In this document: positions 48,227 to 61,104 of the stretch, piece after piece
How positions within the stretch are numbered: the stretch's first letter is position 1
Layout of the letters: each line of letters opens with the position of its first letter
From: Progne subis subis
Taxonomy: Eukaryota > Chordata > Aves > Passeriformes > Hirundinidae
Assembly (NCBI GenBank): GCA_022316685.1
Contig: JAKJHU010000672.1
Span: forward strand, 1 to 64,000
DNA length: 64,000 nt
Direction of reading: 5' to 3'
Position numbers and translations under genes: made by a program
The notes under the pieces: model-generated
The model's database searches: none
Told to the model about the DNA's origin: nothing
Seen by the model: the letters and a program-made list of their open reading frames with translations, nothing else

Positions 48227-49159
48227 ATGTCCAACAGCAGCTCCATCAGCCACTTCCTCCTGCTGCCATTGGCAGACACACGGCAGCTGCAGCTCCTGCA
48301 CTTCTGCCTCTTCCTGGGCATCTCCCTGGCTGCCGTCCTGGCCAACGGCCTCATCATCAGCGCCGTAGCCTGCGGCCACCTCCTGCACACGCCCATGTTC
48401 TTCTTCCTGCTCAACCTGGCCCTCACCGACCTGGGCTCCATCCTCACCACTGTGCCCAAAGCCATGCACAATTCCCTCTGGGACACCAGGACCATCTCCT
48501 ACACAGGATGTGCTGCCCAAGTCTTTCTGATTTTCTTCTTCCTTGCATCAGAGCTTGCCCTCCTGACCATCATGTGCTACGACCGCTATGTGTCCATCTG
48601 CAAACCCCTGCACTACGGGACCCTCCTGGGCAGCAGAGCTTGTGCCCACATGGCAGCAGCTGCCTGGGCCAGTGCATTTCTCTATTCACTGCTGCACACA
48701 GCCAATACATTTTCCCTGCCCCTGTGCCATGGCAATGCCCTGGGCCAGTTCTTCTGTGAAATCGCACACATCCTCAAACTCTCCTGTTCCAAATCCCATC
48801 TCAGGGAACTTGGGCTTCTTGCAGTAAGTGCCAGTTTAGCATTTGGTTGTTTTGTGTTCATTGTTTTCTCCTATGTGCAAATCTTCAGGACTGCGCTGAG
48901 GATCCCCTCTGAGCAGGGACGGCACAAAGCCTTTTCCACCTGCCTCCCTCACCTGGCTGTGCTCTCTCTGTTCCTCAGCACTTCCATATTTGCTCACCTG
49001 AAGCCTCCCTCCATCTCATCCCCATCCCTGGATCTGACCCTGTCAGTTCTATACTCGGTGGTGCCTCCAGCCCTGAACCCCCTCATCTACAGCCTGAGGA
49101 ACCAGGAGCTCAAGGCTGCAGTGTGGAGACTGATGACTGGATGGTTTCAGGAACATTAA
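48227..49159 (+). CDS. Olfactory receptor, family 14-like
   Basis: A 310-residue, single-exon, seven-transmembrane receptor of the rhodopsin class; it would sit in the cilia of olfactory neurons and couple odorants to G-olf. Visible landmarks: N-glycosylation site NSSS at 3-6; segment 1 with LANG near 39; PMFFFLLNLALTDL (segment 2); MCYDRYVSICKPLHY at the end of segment 3 (the family's MAYDRYVAIC box); SYVQIFRTALRIPS (segment 5); HKAFSTCLPHL (segment 6); PPALNPLIYSLRN (segment 7). The first extracellular loop Cys and the loop 2 Cys residues are present. Length and motifs are normal, so it appears functional. An acceptor (CATGAACAG at 48,195-48,203) lies 23 bases before the ATG. A short upstream ATG at 48,210 is out of frame. 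The wording resembles the family 14 group that is greatly expanded in birds. Confidence 0.93.
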   Translation: MSNSSSISHFLLLPLADTRQLQLLHFCLFLGISLAAVLANGLIISAVACGHLLHTPMFFFLLNLALTDLGSILTTVPKAMHNSLWDTRTISYTGCAAQVFLIFFFLASELALLTIMCYDRYVSICKPLHYGTLLGSRACAHMAAAAWASAFLYSLLHTANTFSLPLCHGNALGQFFCEIAHILKLSCSKSHLRELGLLAVSASLAFGCFVFIVFSYVQIFRTALRIPSEQGRHKAFSTCLPHLAVLSLFLSTSIFAHLKPPSISSPSLDLTLSVLYSVVPPALNPLIYSLRNQELKAAVWRLMTGWFQEH

Positions 49160-49689
49160 AATGATGGCAAATTTCTGCAAAACATTTGGAATAAAAGTCT
49201 TGATAGACTGGTTTTGTTATGGTTTTTTTTCCCTTAGATTTACATTTTTAATATTGTCCAGAAAGTCAAGACAATCCTTGGGCCATTTATCTTTTTGTTT
49301 CTTTCCACCTTCCCTGTGGCCACAGACGGTGTCAATAAGGGGCTGCACTCTTGGTGGCTTTAAAGGAACTCAAGGATCTCCCAGCCATGCTTTCTGCAGA
49401 GATCCCCCTTTTGTTCCCTTCTCTGCAGCTGCAGCAGCAATGTCTGTGTGCAGAGCTGGGGCAGATCAGTGCTGGCACAGCAGCTGTGCCCAGGAGCAGC
49501 AGCACTTGGTGTTGCCAGTGCTGCTCCCGTGGCCCTGCCCCGCTGCCCTCCTGGCCCTGGTGTTGCTGTAGGGCCTGAGTGCTCTCGGGGCCGGGCACAG
49601 TGCTGGGGGTGGCAGTGCCGGGGCTGCAGCAGGGACAGGCCATGGGCACTGCTGGGGCAGTGCTGACGCCTCAGGGCAGGGCCTGGGCG
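49160..49689. other. 3' flank of the receptor
   Basis: An AATAAA occurs at 49,190-49,195, about 30 bases after the stop, and could serve as poly(A) signal. The rest is GC-rich without a gene. Confidence 0.45.
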
Positions 49690-50730
49690 CTCCAGGCTCC
49701 TTGCCCAGGCTCTCTCCAGAACACGCCCAGGCCAATGCTCAGCAGAGAAAAGCCCCGTGAGCAGCCCCAGGGTGGCCGTGGGCAGGCTGGGGGCAAACAG
49801 CATGGCTGGGGCTCTGCAAGGTGCCTGGGGGAGATGGGAAGAAGCAGCAGAGCATGAGCTGATCCATCCCCACTGCGCTGGACACCCCAGGGCAGCGTCC
49901 CAGAGCGTCCTCATGCACCTGCCAACAACATCCCCCCTCTGCAGCCCTGGCCTCTCCCCCAGCTCACACAGGTGCCGCATCCTTGCAGGCACAGACACGG
50001 CAGCACTGGCTCAGGAGCCCCTGTGTGCACTGCCCAGAGCAGGCGTGAGCACCCCCATGGTGTTGGTGTGGGGAGATGAACCTGAGGGAGCACAAATGCC
50101 ATCATCAGCCCCTGGGGCCAGGAAGGGCTGGGGGCCAGCAGGGAAACCACTCAGGTTTGTGGTGGCCTCTGAAGTCAGGCAGAAAGTTTGTTCCCATGAG
50201 CTGTGAGTTTCCTGTGCCACTGCAGATGTTGTTGCTCAGAGCCAGGGGTGCCTGGCAGCCATCCCCAAACTGCCCTCAGCATTTCCTTTGCATCACCTTG
50301 GCTTTCTTTTCTCTTCCTGATACAGATTTCTTCCAATACCCCACCCCTGTTCCCTCCCCTGCAAACAGCCCATCCCTGGTTGCCCTTTCCACTCTGGCCT
50401 CACTCTCCACTTCAGTTCCTGACATGGCACCATGGGAACATCCCTTGGGGAGCAGGATCATCCTCCAAGTGCTCCAGGACTGTCTGCAGCCTCCTGCAGT
50501 GCCTCGTGCTGCTCCCTTGCCAGAGGCACCACAGGCCAGGGGGCACATCTGGGCTGCTGTGTCTGGCTGTGGGGCTCCCTGTTCTGGGCAAGGAGGAGGA
50601 GCTGCAGAGGCTCTGCAGGATGGACAGGATGGGCTTTGGGGCTGTGAGGAGAAGCTGAGGCACCTGGGCTGCTACACCTTCTGGAGAGGAGGCCCAGGGC
50701 TCATCCTGCAACTGCTGCAAGGGTGGTTTC
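49690..50730 (+). repeat. GC-rich duplicated block, copy 2
   Basis: Same as 28,641-29,680, in the same orientation, and the inverse of 58,611-59,640. Confidence 0.7.
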
Positions 50731-50732
50731 AG

Positions 50733-51330
50733 AGAATCACAGAATCAGCAAGGTTGGAAAAGACCTTGGACATCATCAAGTCCAACCTTTGCCCTGACAC
50801 TGCCTTGTCTCCCCTGAGCTTCCTCTTCTCCTGGTTAAAGAACCCCAGCTCCCTCAGACGCTCCTCACAGGACTTGTGTTCCAGACCCCTCACCAGCCTT
50901 GTTGTTCTTCTCTGGACACACTCCAGCCCCTCCATGTTCTTCTTAAATTGGGCCCAGAACTGGACTCAGCACTCAAGGTGTTGCCCAACCAGCATGGAGC
51001 ACAGGAGAAGAATCACTGCCCTGCTCCCACTGGCCATGTTGTTCCTGGTCCAGGCCAGGAGCCATTGGCTTTCTTGGCCACCTGGGCACACTGCTGGCTC
51101 ATGTCCAGCCTGCTGTCCATCAGCACCTGCATGTCTTTTTCTGCTTGGCCACTGTCCAGCCACTCTATCCTCAGCCTGTTGCGCACTGCAGGAGTGGTTG
51201 TGGCCAAAGTGCAGGACCTGGCACTTGGACTTGTTAAACCTCACATTATTGGATTTGGTCCCTGGATCCAGCCTATCCAGGGCCCTGTGCAGAGCCTTCC
51301 TGCCCTCCAGCAGATCAACACCCCCAGCCA
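50733..51330 (-). mobile_element. CR1 fragment, nearly 600 bases
   Basis: The longest CR1 piece here. It opens with CAGAGAATCACAGAATCAGC and GGTTGGAAAAGACCTTGG and runs through TTTGGCCACAACCACTCC-type and TTAAACCTCACATTATTGG passages of the CR1 3' region. The 428-codon frame across it is accidental. Confidence 0.85.
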
Positions 51331-51349
51331 ATGGGTGTCACCTTGGGTC

Positions 51350-51820
51350 CATCAGGCCCTAGAGTGTCACAAAGTTCTCCATGATTTCATGAGGCCTCCC
51401 AGTGTCACAATGCCCCTTTCATTGCATGGGACCCCTTGGTGTCACTAAGTCCCTTGGATCCTTTGGCCCTGCAGTGTCACAATGGTGCTTTGGTCCCCGA
51501 AGGCTCTGCCATGTCACAATGGATCCTTGGTTCCATGAGGTCTGGCAGGGCAGCAATGATCTCCTTGGTTCCACAGTGTCAAAATGGCCTCTTGGTTCCA
51601 AAAGGCACCATGGTGTCAAACATGTTTCCTTCATTCCAAGAGTCCCTGAGGAGCCACCCTGGCTATTTGGTTCCATTGGGCCCTGCAGTGTCATAATGGC
51701 ACCATCATGACACCAGATCCTGCTCTGTCCCAATGCCCTGCATATTTCCACTAGGCCCTGCAGTGTCACAGTGGCCTCTTGGTTCCATCAGGCCTCAGAG
51801 GAACACCATGAATTCCTTGG
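51350..51820 (+). repeat. Minisatellite, GTGTCACAATGG family, locus 3
   Basis: About ten degenerate units of 45-55 bases, each with GCCCTGCAGTGTCACAATGG and CTTGGTTCCAT elements. It ends within a few bases of the inner edge of the right inverted-repeat arm. Confidence 0.75.
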
Positions 51821-54151
51821 CCCTGGGCCTGGAGCAGGAGCAGCTCTTGAGGGCCCCAAGGCCGGGGCTGTTGTGCTGGCCTGGGCAGATGGGATGGCAG
51901 CAGGGGCTGCAGAGCTCTCAGCACCTCAGGGACAGGGGAGCAGGGCACACAGGGAGCATCCTTTTCCCTTGGCCTAGCACCTTCCCCATGGCTGGGGCTG
52001 AGTCCTGTCTGAGCTGCAGCTGCTGCTGTGCCCTTGCGAGGGGCTGAGGCCGTGGGGCCCCTGCCCAGAGCAGCCTGCCCTGAGCAGAGCTGTGGGGCCA
52101 GAGCCGGCTGGGCTGTGCTGGGGAGAGGCCCTTGGTGCTGCCGAGAGCTCAGGGCAGCTGGCAGAGCTTGGAGGGAGCTGGGCTGGGCTGAGAGAGCCTG
52201 CCACAGAAACCATCAGCGTCCATCTCAGCCTGTGTGAGCGTGCAGGGGCAGGACTCAGCCCAGGCCTTGTGGGGCAGGGCCAGCGCCTGGGGAAGGCATT
52301 GAAAGCAGGCAAGTGGCCCAGAGAGGAGGCTGCTCTGTGCCCTTGGTGGCATGGACAGAGCAGGAACACGGCCCAGGACATTTGTCAGCGCCAGCCTCTG
52401 TCCCCAGCCATTGCCAGCCCTGGCTGCTCAGCCCAGGTTTGCGGGGCAGTTTGGCTGTGGCCCAGCTCCATCCTCCTGCGGGGCTCAGGGCGTGTTCCCG
52501 GCCATGGCCAGCCCTGCCCGGCCTCTCTGCTGGCCCAGAGCCCGGCAGAGCCCGGGGCAGGGCTGTCTGTGCAGCCCCACAGGTGCCACGGGCTGTGCAG
52601 GAGCTGGCAGAGGCTGCCCAGCAGGGAGGCCATGGGGCACAGAGCCCCAAGGCTGCTGTGGGCACCACGGCACAGGGGCCGTTCCCACCCGCAATGCTCC
52701 TGTCCTGCCCTGCGCCTGCACAGGGGCTGTGGCACCATGGCTGGGCCAGCGTGGCACAAAGGGGCCACGCAGCCGCTGCCGGGGCTGACAGCAGGGCCAG
52801 GCACACACAAGGAATTGTTGGGCATTGCCTGGGCTGGGCAGGGCTGGCTGTGCCAAAGGCAGAGCTCAGCTGCCCTTGGTGGCTGCAGGGAAAGTGCAGA
52901 GCCCAAAGAGCCTCCATGGCTGTGCTGGAGACCAAGGCTGGAGGAGGGAAATGCAGGGCTGCTGTGGGATGGGGAGGGGATTGAATTCCAGCACACACCT
53001 CAGTTCTCTGACAATCCCGGCACAATGCTGGCCCCTGTTCCAGCCTGGAGCAGAGCAGATGGTTTTGGGACAGGAGCCCTCTGGGGCTGTCAGGGACCTG
53101 CAGCTTGCAAGGTGCTCTGCTCTCCCTCAGCTCCTCTCTGAGAGATGCCAATCCCAGCTCGGCACCTCAGGGCATGAGTGGCACTGCCTGTGCATGGGCA
53201 CACAACTGATGTCTGCCTGGAAAGAGGCACAGGTTTTAATACCTTTTAGTTTCATATTATACAAGCAAATCTCTGTTATCTGGGTCACTTAAGTACTTTT
53301 AAGAAGTGGCCAAACTTTCCCACCAGGAACAGGAATTTCCTGGATCTACTGGATTCTCCTACTGATGGCAGGAGAAGAAATACTGATCTTCCCCTCTACC
53401 TTTGACACCAACATTCAGTCTAACAATTCACAGCCCTCTCCTTTCAGGTGTTTCCAGGTCTCCTGTTTAAACGGCCATGTCTAAGGGCATTTCTTCATGT
53501 AGAGCAGCTGTACCTATGTCCTTCCTGTTGCTCCCAGATTTCCTCCTGCTGTTGTATTCTGGTCATTCCAATGCATCTCCCTTGACTGGCTTCATGCTTT
53601 GAGGTTCCCAGTGTTGTCCAATTTTCCAGAAGTTTAAATAACACCTTAGTCAGCATCTTAGTTGTATTTTTATTTTATATATCATCTCTTCTTATGTCTT
53701 GGTTAAAAATTCTTCCTGTATGGAAATCTCTTGTGGGTTGTGGATCTGTCAGATCTTGCTGGGATGTCACAAGGTGCTGGAGGAAGTGGTTTGATGATTC
53801 ATAAATTTTATCGTGTTCCCATTTTTTATGTTGGTCATGAAGAGGAATCTTTCTGTGCCTCCAAGTCTCACTAGTTCCTGATCCCTCAAAGGACACAAAC
53901 CTGGCTGCACTTGGACCAACTCCACAGCCAGAGCAGAGCTCCCTTGTCCCAGAAAGTCCCTGGCAGTGGAGGGATGAAAGAAACAAGACACTCTGTGAGG
54001 ATCAGGTGCAGGGCAGAGCCAGGGAGAAGAATGACTTTTACATTTGATGGAGCTGTGTCTTCCCTTGGGTTTGTTGGCTGACAATAAATGAACATCCCTC
54101 TGTGCCTCAGGCAGCTTCTCCAAGGAAAGCAGGTGGGAGTTGGAGCCCAGC

Positions 54152-57054
54152 AGCTGAAACCTGCAGGTCCAGCCTGGGGTGGAGGGAGATCAGATTTGCA
54201 CAAGGCTGCTCGGAGTCCTGGGACTTGGATGGGGGAAATGGGATGGGGATAGGGACAGAGTCTGATTGAATGTCAGACATAAAGGGTCTTGATTTTTATA
54301 TCTATTCAAACTGCATGAGCAGATACTTGGGTTCAATGTCAATTGGATACTGAACGTATCAATGTATTAATAGGAAAAAAATCATAAACAGGATCTAAAC
54401 AACTTTTCTCACTGTCTTTTCTAAAAATAGTATACACACTTGGAACACACTTCCAAAATCTGTTTAATTAACCCAAAAATTTTGAGAACTTAAATTATAC
54501 CGAGAGGCTTAGCCTTTTAAGGTCTTCTGAATGTTACTGAGCCCTGGGGCACTGAATTCCTGACCTGAGGAGCTGAAGGCTGAAGAAGCCTCTGGAGAAG
54601 TCAAATCCAGCAGCAGCCTCCAAGTGTCTGAGGATGTCAGCAGCCCCCACTGAGGCCATCCCTGCCCAGAGACCGTGGGGGAATGGGCAGACAAGGGGAG
54701 CGTCCCTGGGGCTGGGCAAGCAGAACTCAGAGGCACCAGCGGGTGCAGGAGGGAAATGGAGTGTGTGATGTGGCTGTGAAAGACAAAACAGACTTTACTG
54801 GCAACTTTAGAAAATCAGAGAAACTTTGGGAAAAGGTTTAATATGACATTCCACCAACAAGAAACACTTTTCAAAGCATTAACTTGTCCCTTTCAACTTC
54901 ACAAACTCTAAGCCTGTTCAATTTTATGATACTCACAATTATCAAGAGAAGGAAATTAAAAGAAGACCCAGAAAGAGAGAAAGACAAATAAGACATAGAG
55001 AAGCACCCACACAGTTACCTACTCCTGGATTCCAGCAGTGTTCAGACAGAAATTCCAAGAGGAGTTGGGGTCAAGATATGTGCTTGCCTTGTGGTCAACC
55101 ATAAATACCCCATGGTCTTCCTGGGCCCTTCCCCCAGGAGGGACTTTGGGTCACTTGGTCTCTCAGGAGCTGGGCTGGGGGCTGCAGAGGTGGGGGTGGA
55201 GCATTGCCTTTGGTGTGCCAGGGGATTGGCAGACACTGCTGGGCTGGGATAGAGGCTCTGGGGGATTGGGGTTACAGGGCAGGGCAGTGCTGGGGTTTCA
55301 GGGCAGGGCAAGGCTGGACCTGCCCCTTCCTCCCTCACACACAAAATATTTCCAGCCAACAATCTCCTCCAGTCTCTCACAACAGGCAATGCTGGAGGTG
55401 GAATCCCAGTTGTGGCCATGGGCACCTAGACAAGAAGGACAGTTCTTTTCCATAGGAAGGTGTAATGGTTTTAGTTAAAAGTGGGCTGAAACACTAATTA
55501 ATGTAGTGACGACACATTTGTCAAATTTTGTTTGCTACATTTAGTGTAGTGGTCTTAGTGTTTACTCTCTTTTTGTGGGAGAGGATCAGGAGAAACAAAG
55601 CAGGCTCAAGCTTAAAAAATAAACAGTTTTATTAACACACACTAAAAGAATGGAAAAGATGAGAAAAGTTGAAAACAAACCCAAGAAAACCAAAATGAAA
55701 CTTCAAAATGCTCTTCCCTTCCCTTACAAACTGTTCGCTTTCTTACAAACAACACAGAGAGACACAAGCTGTGATTTTCAGTCAGTTTCACCATTTAAGC
55801 ATAATCTTTCATCACTTTGGGAGAGGAGTCTCTCTAGAGTCTTATGGACACATTTGCCACAAGACAAAAACAGTCCTGGGGCTCTCAATGTCACAAATCT
55901 GCAACTGCCTGGAATTTTTGCATAATGTGCTGTTCCACCCATTCGCAACCTTCCCCCTGGCTACCTATGGGCCTCTCAGTGTATTCAGGGTACTGCTTAA
56001 GAAAGCTTCTTCTAGTATAAAACAAGGATTCTCTAAAACTGTCTTTATCTCAAAAGAAATAGAGACCTCCTTTTACCCTAAGAGCCAAGGTCTTCAAATC
56101 ACTTTCTCTCTAAAAACATTTTTGTCTCAAAGGCTGAGAACTTCTTTTACCCCAGGAGTGAGGGGCTTTAAGATTCCCACTTAAATCTCAATCATATCAA
56201 TCCCCAACTTTGACTAGAACTAGCATTCCCCCAAACAACATTAAGATGTTACAAGAAACAGTCCATTTCTCCATAGTTCAACCAGAAAAGTTTGGTTAAA
56301 AATGTCCACATCCTCAATCCCTCTTCTAATAATCTTTTCACTCCTGCTCCACTGACTTCATGCGGCATCTTTCCTACGTCCCCTCTGTCTCTTTCTTTTC
56401 TCTCTCAGGGAAGGGTCGGGCCTTGGAAGCTCCATGTTGCCAGGAAAGGGTTAACTCTGCCCAGGCCTGCAGTGGCCATGTGATTTCTGCTCCAGGCAGC
56501 AGTCTCTCCATTTCAGATCAGCCTGGTTTCCTCCCTCCACTCTTTCTTCTCCGTCTGGAAGACACCGGAGGAGGGGAGCAGGAGGAGAGCTCTGCCCACC
56601 CCTCGGTGACAATCGGGGCAGCCTCGGCCAAACCGGGCCCATAGTTGTTATCAGGGGAGATCCCTCCCTGCTCTGGGGGCTCTGGGGAGGTTTTTTCAAA
56701 GTGGTTGATGTTAAGCTGCAACCTCTCCTCCCCCCGGGAGCCGATGGAGTCCGGCTGGGCCTCGGGCGAGCTTCCCCCCGAAGGGGGAGGTGGGCTGTGG
56801 GGAGCAGTAGGACCCACTCGATGTTACCTGTTCAGCTGAGCAGGAGGAAAAGGGCCTGACCTGAACAAACCCAGGATTTATATGGGTACTGCCCAAAGTC
56901 GCATTCAACATTCTCAGTGGCCAAAGCAGATGCCAATATCTCAAACCAGCTTCTGATAGCTCCTTGTCCTTTCTGAAACTATTTCTAGGGTTCTGACAGG
57001 GTAACACTTCACATTCCTCCCTAACTAAAAACCAAACTGTGCGAACCCATGACA
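54152..57054 (-). mobile_element. LTR-like repeat, copy C
   Basis: Inverse of copy B. Its TG terminus is at 57,054 and the flank GTGACC is the complement of the flank of B, so B and C descend from a single insertion that was duplicated with the arm. Confidence 0.65.
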
Positions 57055-58027
57055 GTGACCTTAGGGTTTGCAGGGCTCAGGCACAGCGGCTGTGGCAGTC
57101 AGGGCTGAGGTCACACTCTGTGGGTTGGGGCAGAGCCCATCCAGAAATGACCTGAGATGGGCTCAAATACAATGATGGGACCATGGCCAGACCCTCATGT
57201 TCTTCAGTCCCACCTCACATCATTGCCAGGGGCAGAGAAAGGGACAGGTGACTTCTCAGCGTGGGTCAAAGGAACCCGGGTCACCAGAGCCCTTCCCAAA
57301 GTGGCAATGGCCCATTAACAGAAGATATCTCCCTGGAGGGAGGATGGGTCATGGAAGAGATCAAGAACACTGTCCCATCTGGTTTTAACAGCTGGCCCAT
57401 GAAGAGAAGATCCCCCTCAGAGATATGAGGAATGGGTCATGGAAGAGATAAACAACCTGCCCCAGCTGGTGTTCACAGATGGTATAGAATACACTTTTTT
57501 GGTGAAATCTTGCATTGTAAGACAGGGCTTGATGCTCCTTGCCCAGGAGCTCTCAGGAATTCCTCAAGGCTACTGAGATAACAACAGGACTAAAAATAAG
57601 AACCAAGAGCCTGAGATACTGTTTACAAACAACACAAAACTTAGAGGACACACATCATGATGATGGACACTTGACCAATGAGGTGTCCTGAAGGATGTGT
57701 GCCTGCCTTGTGAACAAATGGCTCAGCCAATTGAGAGGCACCTGTACATGTGGACAGTAGTGCTTGAATCCATAACTGGAGTTTAACAAAAAAGAAAATA
57801 TATAATAAAAATATAATTATATATATATATAAAATATTAAATAAATTACTTCTGCTAAAATTATATTGATTCTGCTATTCAGTTGCCTAGTGCATCTCTT
57901 GCACTGGAGAGGCTCTGCAGGACTGACAGGATGGGCTTTGGGGCTGTGAGGAGAAGCTGAGGCAGCTGGGTTGCTGGACCTTCTGAAGAGGAGGCCCAGG
58001 GCTCATCCTGCAACTGCTGCAAGGGTG
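57055..58027 (-). repeat. Arm block with AT-rich core
   Basis: Inverse of 30,244-31,226, with TATATA-rich core at 57,800-57,845. No gene seen. Confidence 0.6.
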
Positions 58028-58610
58028 GTTTCAGAGAATCAGAGAATCAGCCAGGTTGGAAAATACCTTCAACATCATCAAGTCCATCCTGCACCATGAC
58101 GCTGCCTTGACTCTCTTGAGACTCCTTTCCTCCAGGAAAAAAAAAAACTGACAAGCTGGGGACAAAGTGGCTGGACAGTGGCCAGGCAGAAAGGGACCTG
58201 GGGGGACAGATGGACAGCAGGATGGACATAAGCCAACACTGTGCCCATATGGCTAAGAAGGCCAATGGCTCCTGGCCTGGACCAGGACAATGTGACCAGC
58301 AGCACCAGGGCAGTGATTCTTCCCCTGTGCTCAGCACTCATTGGGCAGCACCTCAAGTGCTGTGTCCAGTTCTGGGCCCCCCATCTTAGGAAGGACATGG
58401 AGGGGCTGGAGTGTGTCCAGAGAAGAACAACAAGGCTGGTGAGGGGTCTGGAACACAAGTCCTGTTAGGAGAGGCTGAGTGAGCTAGAGTTGTTTATCCT
58501 GGAGAACAGGAGGCTCACAGAAGACTAGGCAGTGTCAGAGCACAGGCTGAACTTAATGATGTCCAAGGTCTTTTCCAGCCTTGCTGATTCTATGATTCTC
58601 TGAAACCACA
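58028..58610. mobile_element. Inverted pair of CR1 fragments
   Basis: Minus-oriented piece 58,028-58,137, an A-run, then a plus-oriented piece 58,150-58,610 ending GTCTTTTCCAGCCTTGCTGATTCTATGATTCTC. Counterpart of 29,681-30,243. Confidence 0.8.
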
Positions 58611-59640
58611 CTTGGAGAAGTTGCAGGATGAGCCCTGGGCCTCCTCTTCAGAAGGTGCAGCAGCCCATCTGCCTCAACTTCTCCTCACAGCCCCAAAGCC
58701 CATCCTGTCAGTCCTGCAGAGACTCTGCAGCTCCTCCTCCTTGCCCAGAACAGGGAGCCCCACAGCCAGACACAGCAGCCCAGATGTGCCCCCCTGGCCT
58801 GTGGTGCCTCTGGCAAGGGAGCAGCACGAGGCACTGCAGGAGCCTACAGACAATTCCTGAAGCACTTGGAGGATGATCCTGCTCCCCAAGTGACGTTCCC
58901 ATGGCGCCAGCTCAGGCATTGAAATGGGGAGTGGGGCCAGAGAGAAAAGGGCAACCAGAGATGGGATGGAAAGGCAACCGGGGTGGGCAATGAGAAGGAA
59001 TTTGTACCAGGAAGAGGAAACAAAGCCAAGGTGAAGCAAAGGAAATGCTGAGGGCAGTTTGGGGGTGGCTGCCAGGCAACCCTGGCTCTGAGCAACAATG
59101 TCTGCAGTGGCACAGGAAACTCACAGCTCATGGGAACAAACTTTCTGGATGACTTCAGAGGCCACCACAAACCTGAGTGGTTTCCCTGCTGTCCCCCAGC
59201 CCTTCCTGGCCCCAGGGGCTGATGGCATTTGTGCTCCCTCAGGTTCATCTCCCCACACCAACACCATGGGGGTGCTCACGCCTGCTCTGGGCAGTGCACA
59301 CAGGGGCTCCTGAGCCAGTGCTGCCGTGTCTGTGCCTGCAAGGATGCGGCACCTGTGTGAGCTGGGGGAGAGGCCAGGGCTGCAGAGGGGGGATGTTGTT
59401 GGCAGGTGCATGAGGACGCTCTGGGACGCTGCCCTGGGGTGTCCAGCGCAGTGGGGATGGATCAGCCCCTGCTCTGCTGCTCCTTCCCATCTCCCCCAGG
59501 GACCTTGCAGAGCCCCAGCCATGCTGTTTGCCCCCAGCCTGCCCACGGCCACCCTGGGGCTGCTCACGGGGCTTTTCTCTGCTGAGCATTGGCCTGGGCG
59601 TGTTCTGGAGAGAGCCTGGGCAGGGAGCATCAAGCCCTGT
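58611..59640 (-). repeat. GC-rich duplicated block, copy 3
   Basis: Inverse of 28,641-29,680 and 49,690-50,730. Confidence 0.7.
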
Positions 59641-60562
59641 CTTGGAATGCAAGATGAAACTGAAAAAAATTTATTCCTTTATCATCTGTTAAAAGCAGGA
59701 GGGCAGGTTGTTTATCTCTCCCATGACCCATTCATTCCTCATATCTCTGAGGGGGATCTTCTCTTAATGGGCCAGCTGTTAAAACCAAATGGGACAGTGT
59801 TTTTGATCTCTTCCATGACACATCCTGCCTCCAGGGAGATATCTTCTGGTAATGGGCCATTGAGTCTCACTGCATGACTGAGAAAATTACATCATCCCAT
59901 GGTGAGATGCTCCACCCAGAGGGAGGAGCCAAGCATTCCTACCTGGATATAATCTGAGATTTAAAGCACCAGGAGCAGTCAAGTTTCCACTGGATTCCCA
60001 GAGGAAGACCCGACCCATCTGCATCACCACTGGACGTTCAGAAGAAAACTGCACCTTCTACAAGATCATTGCTCCAACAAAACCACATCTGTCACTCCAG
60101 GAGGACTGCTGCCACAATTTGATTGGACTGCTAGCAACACTTTGACTACCTGGGTGTCAGGTTGGATTCTGAGTCTTATTTTTTGGGCTTTTTTGGTGGT
60201 GGTTTTTTTTTACTACTGCATTTCTAGTTTAATTTTCCTACTGAAGAACTGATATTCCTATTGCCATATCTTTGCTTGAGAGCCCGTTATTTTCAAAATT
60301 ATAATACAAAGAGAGAAGGTTTGTATTTTCCATTTCAAGGCTGGCTCCTGCCTTCCATAGCAGACACCTGTCTTACCAGCCCAAGACAGGGAGCTTGGCT
60401 CAGATATCCTGAGTAGTCCCTGGGTTGGTTTTTGTGTTTTGTTTTGTTTTGTTGTTGTGTTGTTGTTGTTGTTTTTGTTTGTTTGGTTTGTTTGTTTGTT
60501 TGTGGGGTTTTTTTGCTTTTTTTGTTTTGTTTTGTTTTTTGGTTTTTTTTTTTTTTTTTTTT

Positions 60563-60595
<33 letters not shown>

Positions 60596-61104
60596 TTGTT
60601 TTTGTTGGGGATGTTTGTAGAAGTAAGAACTCCAGAGGTGGGTGGAAAATGCCACTTGGGTGGACATTGGGGGGTCCCAGTGGCAGCTGCTGGCAGAGGC
60701 AGCCTGGAGGAGCAGAGCCCTGTGTCCCCCAGGAGCCCAGACAGGGGGAGTGCTGCAATTTGCAGGACCTTCAACAGCTTGGAGAGGGGCAGGGGGCACT
60801 CCTTGGAGCCCCTGCAACCCAAAGCAGAGAATCAAGGGAGAAGGGATCATGAAGCCCCAAAACCTCCAGCATTCCTAAATGGAAAATGGAAAAGGGGGGA
60901 GCTTTTCAGATTCCTGGGATTCCCAGCAGCCTGGGGAGGGCAGGGAGACCAGAGACAGGCAACTCCACAAAGGAATTTTCAGGGCTGACCTTGGTGTTTG
61001 ATAGGCTATTAGGGACTCCACATGTCTGGTGACTTGTAGAGATGGACTTGAGCAAAAGGACATTCAAACTCAACATACTCATCCCTTGTTTTTCCCCAAA
61101 CCAG
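59641..61104 (+). other. Upstream module of zinc-finger copy 3
   Basis: Corresponds to 27,334-28,640 (inverted) and 37,600-38,997. It contains the low-complexity insert at 60,425-60,610, which the other two modules lack. Confidence 0.6.
60425..60610 (+). repeat. Low-complexity TTTTG/GTT tract
   Basis: Runs of TTTTG, TTG and a long T-run followed by about ten GTT units. The homologous places at 27,840 and 38,405 have only a short A- or T-rich stretch, so it expanded in this copy. Confidence 0.9.

Noticed and set aside
50076..51362. 428-codon plus-strand frame
   Set aside because: More than half of it is antisense CR1 sequence.
51402..51710. Short frames with repeated VSQWPLG-like wording
   Set aside because: They arise from the minisatellite units.
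52092..53141. 349-codon plus-strand frame with a 298-codon antisense frame
   Set aside because: Both strands are open because of GC-rich composition, and the inverted copy at 35,072-35,800 has indels that shift the frame, so it is not conserved as protein.
60258..60852. Lys/Asn-rich and Phe/Val-rich frames
   Set aside because: Translations of the TTTTG/GTT low-complexity tract.
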